Assembly (NCBI GenBank): GCA_964019055.1
Contig: OZ025207.1
Coordinates: forward strand, 10,379,090 to 10,443,089
Source: Anthopleura xanthogrammica
Taxonomy: Eukaryota; Cnidaria; Anthozoa; Actiniaria; Actiniidae
DNA length: 64,000 bases
Direction of reading: 5' to 3'
The position numbers were made by a program, and so were the translations under genes. Shown here one piece after another: positions 1-10,774 of the stretch. Each line of letters begins with the position of its first letter. The stretch's first letter is position 1. The notes under the pieces were generated by a model that worked only from the letters and a program-made list of their open reading frames with translations, made no database searches and had not been told where the DNA came from.

Positions 1-1060
1 CACACTTGGTGTGTTTGCTGAGCCATCGTTAGCCATCTCTTAAGAATCATTTTCTATTTTCTTATTATTTCTGTCTGAATTTGAAAATAACTGATTACAT
101 ATTCAGTCTTTTCATTCGGAACACCTCAAAATCTATCAAAATAAGTCTCATTTCGTGGATTCATCTGGCATTAGTTTTTTGATATCAGTTACTTACCAAA
201 TCCATAGAGTGTAGACATGACTTGAACTCGACTTTCAGTAGCGCGATTTCTGAGTGGGAAAAGATACGAAGGAAAGAGGTTGATATAACTATATAATGAG
301 GATTACTTCTGTCAAAAACCGACTGAAATTTGGTTAAACCTAGAAAATGAGATGCATAGATTCTCTGAAGTAATCAGGACTGTTTTTTTAAGCCGTGTGA
401 CCTCGGTTCAGCGGGCGTGTTGTCTAAAGTTATCTTGTGAAAAGGGTAGAGTTCAAGTACATTCATTGTATGGGTAACAATATACAGTGAATTCAAACAA
501 TAAAGACTCTTAAGGGGTTGGCTATATTTTTCCGGAAGACGGATCTTTTCGGCTGACTAACTTAAAATGAAAAGCACAGCATTACGTGCAGATTATTGTT
601 ATTGTTATTCGTGATCCCTGGATTTTTGTATTTTTATCTAGATTCTTGGTGCGAGATATTTTGAAAGAGCTTTGAAGGAACTTATGTTGTGGTTAAAATG
701 CCGGAACACTCAACTGGTCTCTTTCTCAAACAAAGAAATAGATCACTGATGAATCGAGTACCGTTGTCGCTGGCTGACAAACCCCACCCCTCCCGCCTCC
801 CTACCCCCCCCCCCCCCCCAGGGTCTATTATCTCACTCCAAATTTTGTACGTGAGGGGACATGACATTGGAGGTATACTTTCCGCCATTCCATGCTAGAT
901 TTTTATGGATAGTTAAATAGTTACTAATAGTAAAAGTTATACTTATTGACATTTTTTATTGATACAAATAAAAGAAATGTCAGAAAGTTTAATGAACTTT
1001 TATTATTAATAACTACCCATAAAAATACATGGTATGCAAAAACTAAATTCATGACGACCT
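1..1060. other. Intergenic, no gene recognised
   Basis: Read on both strands, this stretch has no exon-like run with family similarity. It holds a C16 homopolymer at 804-819. Short open frames around 680-900 cross that homopolymer and have no recognisable product. Confidence 0.5.
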
Positions 1061-1209
1061 ATTGACCGTTTTCACGTGACGTCAGAGTGGCCATATTCGT
1101 ACCCAAACTTCTATCCTCCGGGAATTGAACTCTATTTTTATGCAAAAACTGTTCTATTGTTTGGCACACAAATATGGCCGCCTTGTCGCGTGAGTGAAAA
1201 CGCTCTATA
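1061..1209. mobile_element. Short MITE-like element with CGTTTTCAC termini
   Basis: The left end reads TATTGACCGTTTTCAC and continues with GTGACGTCA; the right end reads GTGAAAACGCTCTATA, an imperfect inverted match. The element is about 150 bp and non-coding. The CACGTGACGTCA edge also appears at the end of the unrelated insertion at 14277-14830, so this terminal motif is recurrent in the window. Confidence 0.5.
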
Positions 1210-1382
1210 TATATAGCTTTTAAGAAAGCAACAAATTAGAACAAAATGAATAGTTTTGCAAAAATTTAACCGAAAGAATGCAACGCAAAGGCATCATGAC
1301 ATCATTTTTCTTTATTCTGATATGGGTGAAACCAACAGCATAGCCCATGCACTTTCGATATTCCAGTTGAGTTATTATGCAC

Positions 1383-1470
1383 ACAAAGCAATTCAAGGAG
1401 AGGCTCCGAGGAAATAAGAATATATTTTTACTCCATCGTTTCCCCGGATCCTCGTCTTGAATTGCTTTGT
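1383..1470. repeat. Small inverted repeat (hairpin)
   Basis: ACAAAGCAATTCAAG at 1383-1397 is perfectly inverted at 1456-1470, with about 58 bp between the arms. It is non-coding and probably a degenerate MITE. Confidence 0.6.
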
Positions 1471-1610
1471 ATATACAGCTATTTAAAAAAAAGTGGTGGA
1501 GGTTTTGTTGCTTGTTGCATGTTGCATACCAAGCCCGAAATGAAGTGTGGATGATGTGAATTCAAACAACGAAAGGGTCACAGCAATATGGGATTTTCCC
1601 AAGCTTTGTC

Positions 1611-1788
1611 TATAAGCCAGTTCAAAGATTAAGAATCGTTTTCAGTGCGCATGCGATTTTATCCCGAATTTCTTACCTTCTTTTGTTTAAACCTTCTTTT
1701 GTTTTCAATTAAACAAAAGAAGGTAAGAAATTCGGGATAAAATCGCATGCGTACTGGAAACGATTCTTAAACTTTGAACTGGCTTATA
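1611..1788. mobile_element. Long near-perfect palindrome
   Basis: Arms of about 80 bp (1611-1693 and 1709-1788) are near-perfect inverted copies around a short AT-rich centre. Key segments are TATAAGCCAGTTCAAAG at the outer end and GAAATTCGGGATAAAATCGC inside. A third single-arm copy occurs at 18062-18140, so this is a dispersed family and not a local accident. Such an arm could form a very stable hairpin. No coding capacity. Confidence 0.8.
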
Positions 1789-2213
1789 CAGGGTTTCCTA
1801 GCATAATTTCTTCTGTGCTGACATAAATTACATATGAATATAACACATTTCAAGCTTAGTAAGCACGTGCAGCATGCTGCATGCAACAAGCAACACGCAA
1901 CAAAACCTTCATCAACCCTTTTTAAAAATAGCTGTAGAAAGTGGGCTACTTTCTGTACAAAATGAACGTCGCAAACTACTGCGGGAACTGTGTCTTGCGC
2001 ATACATGACACTGGAACCCTTTTTCTTCGCGTGCGCATCTAAAGTCACCAAGCTTACGCCACGTTTTCAACCCGAATTGCTTCATGAAAATCAACCCTAC
2101 TAGTTGTGACAACTTGCTCGCAACTGTTGTGTACGACAATAAAAATGTCATAGCAAGTTGTCAAGTTGATTTACACGACGCAATTCGCGTGTTGTAAGCA
2201 TGGCTTAGGCAAA

Positions 2214-2363
2214 TACACTACTTTGCTAATACAAATTTTCTCTCGTTCCAGTTTACTCAGGGGGCAAAATGGTGTAGCCCGGCCACATTGTCTCATTAAT
2301 TCAACAAATTTGCCCCCTGAGTAAACTGGAACGAGAGAAAATTTGTATTAGCAAAGTGGTGTA
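2214..2363. mobile_element. MITE-like inverted repeat with 55-bp arms
   Basis: The arm at 2214-2269 (starting TACACTACTTTGCTAATAC) is inverted at 2308-2363 with almost no mismatch. About 38 bp of unique spacer lies between them. Total length is 150 bp with no open frame of note. Superfamily is not assignable because the target-site duplication is unclear. Confidence 0.75.
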
Positions 2364-2789
2364 TTGCATGCGACAGTTGTAAGCAAAAATTAAGCACTTT
2401 TCTTGTCAAACATTCATTAGTTAGGTCTATAACCGCGCCATCGTTTGAAGCCCGACTCATTTTCTCCACCAACTCAGCTGGGAATCGCACCCAGTCCTCT
2501 TGGCTAATAAGCCGAGCGTGCTCTGTTACACTACTGAGTTTGGGGTGGGGTTTAGAGACAGGAAGGCCAAAACACAATGCCAATTGAAATAAGAGTAATG
2601 ATTTTTGTTGTTGAGCATTTGCAAAATTTTAAACTCTGGCACACATCGAAAAAATATATAACCATTAGCATCTTCATAACTGGCCTTTTACAGCATCTTG
2701 TAAAGCATCTTTGAACGCCACTTGGGAATGATGAAAACCAAAACATCTTCAGTCTTGCAGAAGGTTCTTCAAAAGTAGAAAACATATGG

Positions 2790-3225
2790 GATCTTGGAAT
2801 AAGTTGAAAACCCAAAAAAAGTTGATGCGTTCGTTGAAAAACCAAAATTACAACTCGACGCGTTTGTTGAAAACCAAAACCAGAACTTGTTTGTTGAAAA
2901 CCAAAATCAGAGCTTGACGTGTTCGTTCGTTGAAAAACCAAAACAGTTGAAGCCGATTCGTTGAAAACCAAAACGCTACGCTAATTTATCGAACGCTGCA
3001 AAATGTAAAAATAAAAATGCCAAATTTGTGTGTGCGAATTGAGAAATTATTTTTATTTTTATATTCTAACAGCGTTCTTAAAATTAGACGGAGCGGCACT
3101 GGAAATAGAAATCGTTGAAAACTTCATGGCATCTTCGAAATCGTTGAAAACCTCATGGCATCTTCGAAATTGTTGAAAACCTCACGACATCTTCGAAATT
3201 GTTGAAAACCAAAAACACTCAAAGT
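2790..3225. repeat. Degenerate short tandem repeats (GTTGAAAACCAAAA)
   Basis: Two related clusters are seen. At about 2805-2990 the motif CGTTGAAAACCAAAAC recurs at irregular spacing. At about 3110-3215 a 28-30 bp unit containing ATCTTCGAAATCGTTGAAAACC recurs three to four times. The minus-strand open frame across it only reflects the repeat. Confidence 0.65.
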
Positions 3226-6200
3226 TGTTTACCATTAGAACAAACCGCAATCACTAACCGCGTGATTTAGATTTTATTTACTAAAACTGAAGAGAAATAA
3301 ATAGTGTGCCAGAGAAACAAGCCAAATCGAGAAAGTAAAAAAAGCCAATTATGTTTCCTATTAAAATCTCATCCCAAAAATGTGTAATTTTGTGCGCTGC
3401 CAGCTACGAAAAACCAGAGACTAGAGAATGGCCGAAAAATCTCCCTGGAAACGTAGTCCTCCACCTTATGCAGGCGCACGACCTTGGAGGGTTAAAGGTG
3501 TACATCACCGAAACTGAAAGTGCGTGTGCATTGTAGGCATTAATATTATTAAAATTGCATTAACGTGACGTGGTTATCTGGGGGAAAAAAGAAAAAGAAA
3601 ACAATTATTAGTATATTGCATGCTGACATATCTTATTAAATATCAAATAAAAACACAAACTATCATATAATTATAATACATAGGATTAAACTCATCTTCC
3701 GCTTCTGAAACGAGAAAAAGAAAAAGGATGTTATCATTTGAAATTTTGATTTTTTTTTTAAACGAAGGTTAAGAAACAAAAGCATAAATAATATTTTATA
3801 CTTTTGAATTTTAACTGTCTGAAAACCGTCTTTCTTTCTAAACATACCGCGTTTAGAAAAGAGATTAAAACAAGATATAAAAGCATATAAAAAATTTTAT
3901 GCTTTTGAATCTTAGCGTTATTTAAGTAAACAAGGGATGGATATTCCTTCAGTGAAGAAAGGAATATCCGAGGCCCAACCCATCAAGAAATAGTCGAAAA
4001 AATGAGTGATCGTCGAATGTGTGTGCATAAAAAGGGTGGATATTCCAGGATTCTCAAGGAAGTACTGGTTACTTCAAGGAGAGCTGGAATATCCAAAAAC
4101 CCATACCCTTGAATCTATTATTAAATCATGCTACCGAATGACATTAAACTTAAAATAACATAAAAGATCGAATGAAAAGCTGAGAGAAAACTACTGTTAT
4201 AAAACACGAGTCTTTTAAAAACATGTCTTCGAAAAACAGTTCGAAAGCCGATTCGAATAGAAAAAAAGTACGATGATCTATCATATGCTATTGAAGTGAA
4301 AACATGATCAAAAGATCTAAAACCTAGGTGTTTATCAAAGCCAAAAAATCCAAAATCAAAAGTCAATCAAAAAAGAGTATTAAAATAATAAATTAACTAC
4401 AACATGACCTGTAGATGAAACAAGAAACATACAAAAACAAACATGCATAAACATAAATCATAAACAGTCCTAGTTTTGTGAAAAATTCTATTCTAAAGAA
4501 GCTACCACTGGCATGCCCGGTGCATGATAAAACAGAAATCTATTGCAGACTCGTCTTCACTTCCAGAGGCAGCCGAGTTTGGCTGTTCTTGGTAGACTCT
4601 TGAGCCACGACTGTAAAAGCAACCTACACTGGAGCAGCAAGTCAGGATTTCATCCATCAACCGAGGGGAGGGGCGAGGACATTCACCTGGGTCATCCTGA
4701 CTGTACTTAGTCTTACGAGAGCACGCAACTGGCCAGTCTAATAACCTTAGAAATAGAAGACATCTAGCCTTAGGCGCTGTATGAGGGGAGTGAGTGATAT
4801 GTTCACCGGCCAGCGTTACTCAAGTAAGCCTGAACTCCAGTTATCTAAAGTTCAAACCTTAATGTGTAGATCCTGTGTCTTCATCGACGTCCAGCGTTGC
4901 CAACTTGGTGACAAAGCGAAGTTTATTTGAAAAACTAACCTACCTATTGGCCAATTGACCCTGGTCCCGATGACCAGTCAAAAAACTAATAATCCGCCAT
5001 ACCCAACTTATGTTTAAGATAGTGGTAGCTTCTTGTCAAGAAAATATTCCCTGGGTCCAGATTTACATCTGGATTCCTCTTAAACGCCTAGCCTAAAGAA
5101 TTTCTAGATCGGCAAAAAAGCATTGCAGAATATTTTGACTTGCAACATTAACGAGCCAAATACGAAGTAAATAATAACGGGATGTTTTTCACAAATGTTG
5201 CAAGTCAAAGACCTAACCTAGCGAGTTTGAATAAGTTCCCTTTTGATTTAGGAACTGCTTATCCGGCCCACCTCTTTATATCTAACTGCAATGCAACAAT
5301 AAGAAGATCAAAAACAAGAACGAGTCGGCCAAACAAAATGCTTGAAAAGCATCAGATTAATTTGCTTTGAACTTGTTCAAGATCTTCCAACATCAACTCA
5401 GTCTTACAATACACGGTAGTCTTCTTCTTGCTTCTAGGTACTTTATATAACCACTTCCAATCATGAATGATCTGAAAAAAAATGATAAAAAATGTCAGTA
5501 TTTAATAGAATAGTTTGAGTGAAAGAATAAATAATAACAAACAACAAGAATAAAAAGTTTCAATGAGTTTGGTCGATGACTTTCGTGAAGATGAAAAGCC
5601 CGCCAAAACATAGTAAGAAAAAAAATCGAAACTTTGGAAACAATATAGAAAACTTGAAATAAAGTTCCAAATTTGGGCCTCGGTTTACTCAAAATGAATG
5701 ATTTTTCATTGAAAGAAGAACAAAAAAGCAATTTTTAAATCGAGAATCCAAATTTCCCCGAGTGCTTGAAAATTTTACGACCTGTAAAAGCGCGCGAAAA
5801 CCCAATTGAAACATTTTCGAAGCAAAAAGTACCAAAAAAGAGATAAAATAAACTTTAGAAGTTATAATATTTGATTAAAAGTACGATAGAGCTGTAAAGA
5901 ATTCAACAACGGTACGAAAGAAGAGAATCTGTACTCTTTTGACTCGTGGTCGCTTTGCACTGCATTCAACACCGTGAATGAAAATTTTCTTCTAAAGCAA
6001 AAACCATTGAATTTTTTGCTGAAAACTTTTATAAAACGACAGGAATTGTACGAATTCTGCTTTTTTAAGAGTAAAGGCAAAGAAAGTGTCCAAAGAATAA
6101 GGTTTTTCTCACTTTCCCAGCGACTTTCGTCATAAAGTCAACTTAACATTTGGAAAGTTAAAAAGTGGTTTTAAAGCAGAAAAATAACTTGCTTCACCTG

Positions 6201-6393
6201 TATTTAGAAACGTCTCGTACAAAACTACAAATTCGCATGGTCCACTTATAGAAAAGTTACAAAAAATAGTAATTTTGAGGTAATTTTTGTAGGAATAGAG
6301 CAGTACGTACCTGACTTTCTACACGTCAACTTGATAATGAAGTCAAACCCCACAAACCAGAAAATTGACACTTCATTCCCACGTGAATCAAAT
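3226..6393. other. Intergenic, no gene recognised
   Basis: About 3.1 kb without a convincing exon. GGATATTCC and its complement recur at 3937-4100 (four sites, alternating orientation), suggesting decayed inverted repeats. TTTTGACTTGCAACATT near 5134-5150 is echoed in inverse at about 5196-5212. The short open frames match nothing I recognise. Confidence 0.45.
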
Positions 6394-6770
6394 GTCAATC
6401 AAACAATACCATCCAATAAGATTAGACTACGTTCATAGGATCTGTAATTTCATTGGCTATTTGAAGATTGCACGTGATGATGGTGTCATCCGACATTATT
6501 CCAACCAATCTGATTAGTCTAATTTTCGCGCTTTTTCAGTTGTCAATCAGTTGGTCTTGTCCAATGGGATTTTACAATCGAACGGTTGTCGTTTTTCATT
6601 GGCTAATGCTGTCTGCACGTGGAATCAACTGACAATGAATAGCTCTCGTCCAATAGGGAGTAATCTTTGTTTTTCACGCCTTTTTACCTGTCAATCAAAG
6701 CCTTTCATCCAATAAGATAGCGAACTCTAAATCAACCGTAAATTTGCATATTCGGTGCTTTGTGGGTTTT
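6394..6770. repeat. 148-bp degenerate tandem repeat rich in CCAAT boxes
   Basis: Units start with GTCAATCA at 6394, 6542 and 6690, exactly 148 bp apart. Each unit carries CCAAT or ATTGG motifs at comparable places, for example near 6411, 6453, 6504, 6561, 6599, 6651 and 6709. Units are diverged, so the array is old. It could be a decayed satellite or a regulatory cluster of NF-Y-type sites; no adjacent gene is visible. Confidence 0.6.
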
Positions 6771-7219
6771 TATTAGAATGTTTATATTTTAACTAATTTT
6801 ATTCACTCTTATTTAATAAAATATTTTCTAGAAGTTCTTTAAAGTAAAGTTAGCAATTTCTGCAGTACATAAAAAGTGCTTTAGAGTTTGCATTTATTAA
6901 AATTTCACATAACTGCCTTGCCTTAAGAACATCAAACACTGTTCACTTGTCTAAGTTTAGTTTGAATTAGTAATTATTTTGATTTTCAAAACAAACACAA
7001 CATTTATCAACCCTCCCCTCAACCCCCAACTCTCACGTAAATTAGTGTGACAGACAGACGGAATTTATATACTCAAACATGCGCAAACAACATTCCTACT
7101 CATATGCAATATAAATGAATCCAAATAGAGCTCTAATATGAAATTTCACATTATCATTTTAATTTTTGTTTATAAAATGGGTCTCGTAGTTTATCACATA
7201 CGAGACATAACCTGCACAC

Positions 7220-7810
7220 GATGGCACAATGACGCACTAATGGAAACCGCGTAATGCAATGGAGAGTACCATGTACCATTTACAAAAGTTAGAAAGGGGC
7301 AAAAGGTCGTCTTAAGAACAGCAAATAAGACCATTTCGTTGCAAAACAAACATCACTAACATGAATCTGATCTTTTTAAGATAGACTATTTACACAAAAT
7401 TTTTTTTACAGTCTGCTCGCCTTTCTGGACAAGCGCACCAATGCAAGTCGCACGGAGCAAGGGCCAGTACCCTGTTTTTAGAAAAAGTAAAAAAATAGTA
7501 TATGATCGTCTTAAAAACAGCAAATAAGGTCATTTCATGGTAAAATAAAAACCAATTTAATGGATCTGTGCTTTTCAGGGCATGTTATTTACACAAAAAT
7601 TCCAGCTGATCCTGCGCTCATCAAAAAACAAACGCACTAGTACAAGCCGCACAGTTCAAGGGATAGTACCCTGTTTAAAAAAAAGTCAAAAACGGGCAAA
7701 TGATCATCTTAAAAGTAGTAAATAAGTTCGTCAAATCGTTAAAGAAACCCCAATAAAATATATCTGTGTTTTTCAGGGTATGTTATTTACGCAAAAAATT
7801 GCACAACATA
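7220..7810. repeat. About 199-bp tandem repeat, roughly 3 copies
   Basis: The motif GATCGTCTTAAAAACAGCAA and variants starts at 7305, 7504 and 7702, giving periods of 199 and 198 bp. Each unit then has TTATTTACACAAAA and a block ending in AGTACCCTGTTT. A more decayed partial copy precedes at about 7220-7304. Non-coding. Confidence 0.7.
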
Positions 7811-8150
7811 CTATGTAGACTGAACCTCTGCACCGACAACTACTTTTGGGATTCCTGTGTAGTAGAAGAATTGAGAACGGAGCTGAAAAGAAATGACACC
7901 AAAGAATACTTTTAAATAGACCTATAGTGGTAATGATTATTGCGATCTGGAAAAAAATTATTCAAAATTTGCACATAAAAAAATTATAATAATATTAATA
8001 AATTGGGCAATGATACTTTTACGCATATTTATTCTCTGTCTACGCGCACATTAATATACTATATTTGTGGCTAAAAGTATTAACATTCCTGTACTCCTAG
8101 GCGCTGAAGGATAGAAATTGTGTTTAATTCTTTTGAGTGCACGGAGTTCA

Positions 8151-9724
8151 ATTTTATTTTATTTTATTTTATTTTATTTTATTTTATTTTATTTTATTTT
8201 ATTTTATTTTATTTTATTTTATTTTATTTTATTTTATTTTATTTTATTTTATTTTATTTTATTTTATTTTATTTTATTTTATTTTATTTTATTTTATTTT
8301 ATTTTATTTTATTTTATTTTATTTTATTTTATTTTATTTTATTTTATTTTATTTTATTTTATTTTATTTTATTTTATTTTATTTTATTTTATTTTATTTT
8401 ATTTTATTTTATTTTATTTTATTTTATTTTATTTTATTTTATTTTATTTTATTTTATTTTATTTTATTTTATTTTATTTTATTTTATTTTATTTTATTTT
8501 ATTTTATTTTATTTTATTTTATTTTATTTTATTTTATTTTATTTTATTTTATTTTATTTTATTTTATTTTATTTTATTTTATTTTATTTTATTTTATTTT
8601 ATTTTATTTTATTTTATTTTATTTTATTTTATTTTATTTTATTTTATTTTATTTTATTTTATTTTATTTTATTTTATTTTATTTTATTTTATTTTATTTT
8701 ATTTTATTTTATTTTATTTTATTTTATTTTATTTTATTTTATTTTATTTTATTTTATTTTATTTTATTTTATTTTATTTTATTTTATTTTATTTTATTTT
8801 ATTTTATTTTATTTTATTTTATTTTATTTTATTTTATTTTATTTTATTTTATTTTATTTTATTTTATTTTATTTTATTTTATTTTATTTTATTTTATTTT
8901 ATTTTATTTTATTTTATTTTATTTTATTTTATTTTATTTTATTTTATTTTATTTTATTTTATTTTATTTTATTTTATTTTATTTTATTTTATTTTATTTT
9001 ATTTTATTTTATTTTATTTTATTTTATTTTATTTTATTTTATTTTATTTTATTTTATTTTATTTTATTTTATTTTATTTTATTTTATTTTATTTTATTTT
9101 ATTTTATTTTATTTTATTTTATTTTATTTTATTTTATTTTATTTTATTTTATTTTATTTTATTTTATTTTATTTTATTTTATTTTATTTTATTTTATTTT
9201 ATTTTATTTTATTTTATTTTATTTTATTTTATTTTATTTTATTTTATTTTATTTTATTTTATTTTATTTTATTTTATTTTATTTTATTTTATTTTATTTT
9301 ATTTTATTTTATTTTATTTTATTTTATTTTATTTTATTTTATTTTATTTTATTTTATTTTATTTTATTTTATTTTATTTTATTTTATTTTATTTTATTTT
9401 ATTTTATTTTATTTTATTTTATTTTATTTTATTTTATTTTATTTTATTTTATTTTATTTTATTTTATTTTATTTTATTTTATTTTATTTTATTTTATTTT
9501 ATTTTATTTTATTTTATTTTATTTTATTTTATTTTATTTTATTTTATTTTATTTTATTTTATTTTATTTTATTTTATTTTATTTTATTTTATTTTATTTT
9601 ATTTTATTTTATTTTATTTTATTTTATTTTATTTTATTTTATTTTATTTTATTTTATTTTATTTTATTTTATTTTATTTTATTTTATTTTATTTTATTTT
9701 ATTTTATTTTATTTTATTTTATTT
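8151..9724. repeat. Giant perfect (ATTTT)n pentanucleotide microsatellite
   Basis: From 8151 to 9720 the sequence is 314 uninterrupted copies of ATTTT, followed by a partial ATTT. I saw no interruption on reading through. Because the unit is 5 bp and lacks stop codons in three plus-strand frames, it makes long fake open frames (repeating ILFYF). It abuts a dispersed element whose minus-strand 3' end is at about 9725, so the array may have grown from that element's AAAAT tail. Confidence 0.97.
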
Positions 9725-10240
9725 CCACAGGAAGCCCACGGAATTTGTGAATTTTGGTATAAAAAGGGGTAGTTTTTCTTCAAAAGTATATAAAAGGGGT
9801 ACCTTTTCGGGCAAAAAAGTATGTAAAAGGGGTACCTTTTCGGGCAAAAAAGTATGTAAAAGGGGTAACTTTTTGCTGAAATTTGGTATAGACGCATCAA
9901 GAGTTCCGCGCTGCTGCTCAATGCGCGTGCTCAGGGGATTAAAAAGTGGGATGATATTTTGTAAAATATGCAATTTTTCGGTATATTTGATTAAGAATTC
10001 GCTTAACGGTACGCGATCTTGAATATTTAGTGAAAATTGTACTTGACAAGAAAGATACAACTAAAATATAGCATATTTTACGAATTTTATCCCACCTTTT
10101 AATCCCCTGAGCATGCGCTTAGAGCAGTAGCGCGGAACTCTTGATGCGTGTATATCAAAGGGTAAGGGGTCGAGAGTCCGGGCGGAGCATCCCCGTATGA
10201 AACGACCTGAAGTACCCCCCCCCCCCCCCCCGGGGACACG
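9725..10240 (-). mobile_element. Poly-G-headed dispersed element with internal tandem and inverted repeats
   Basis: On the minus strand the element begins with a G run (complement of C at about 10217-10234), then GTACTTC and a block containing GGGGATGCTCCGCCCGGAC. An imperfect palindrome follows (arms about 10070-10149 and 9889-9970). Three roughly 35-bp tandem units containing GGGTACCTTTTCGGGC follow at 9757-9880. Poly-G heads and AAAGGGGTACCTTTT blocks are, to my knowledge, common in anthozoan repeats. Its 3' end touches the (ATTTT)n array. Confidence 0.6.
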
Positions 10241-10774
10241 AATTTCATCACGCGGGAAAATCGAAAGAGTAACCGACTCAAGTATAATAGGATAACAAGG
10301 ATCACGACGCCTTCGGTTTTAATCTATTTTCCCTTCAAATCATGTTTTTTTAAATAACTAACAAACTTTCAAAAATTTCGAAACAATTTTTGTTCAAAAA
10401 GAAAGATTAATATAACAATTTTTAATTAGTGAATAATTTTTTTTTATAGAAACATTTTACCCGCGAAGGTCTCCAGTAACCTTAAGTTAGTTATAAATTT
10501 TATTTCAGTGTCATGATCTGGAAAATGAAGGGGAGCGTGACCACTATATCATCTATCGCATTACGTATATAATTAGATTACACAACCGCTGACACGATAA
10601 AATTGGATCGCGGGAGGGTGTCATACATCGCCAGGGATTAATTGTGTATCGAGGGATCGAGGAAGTTCTATCATGTCAACAAGGAGCTAGGCTTCAAAAT
10701 CTATAAAAAAACCTTGATAAATTAAATTGTTAGAGAACCTTCTAAGTAGGAAGGAAGGCACTGAAATACCCATT

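Noticed and set aside
2296..2971. Minus-strand open frames at 2296-2583 and 2552-2971
   Set aside because: They translate MITE arms and the GTTGAAAACC short tandem repeats.
8118..10022. Very long open frames repeating ILFYF
   Set aside because: They are translations of the (ATTTT)n microsatellite and exist in three frames at once.
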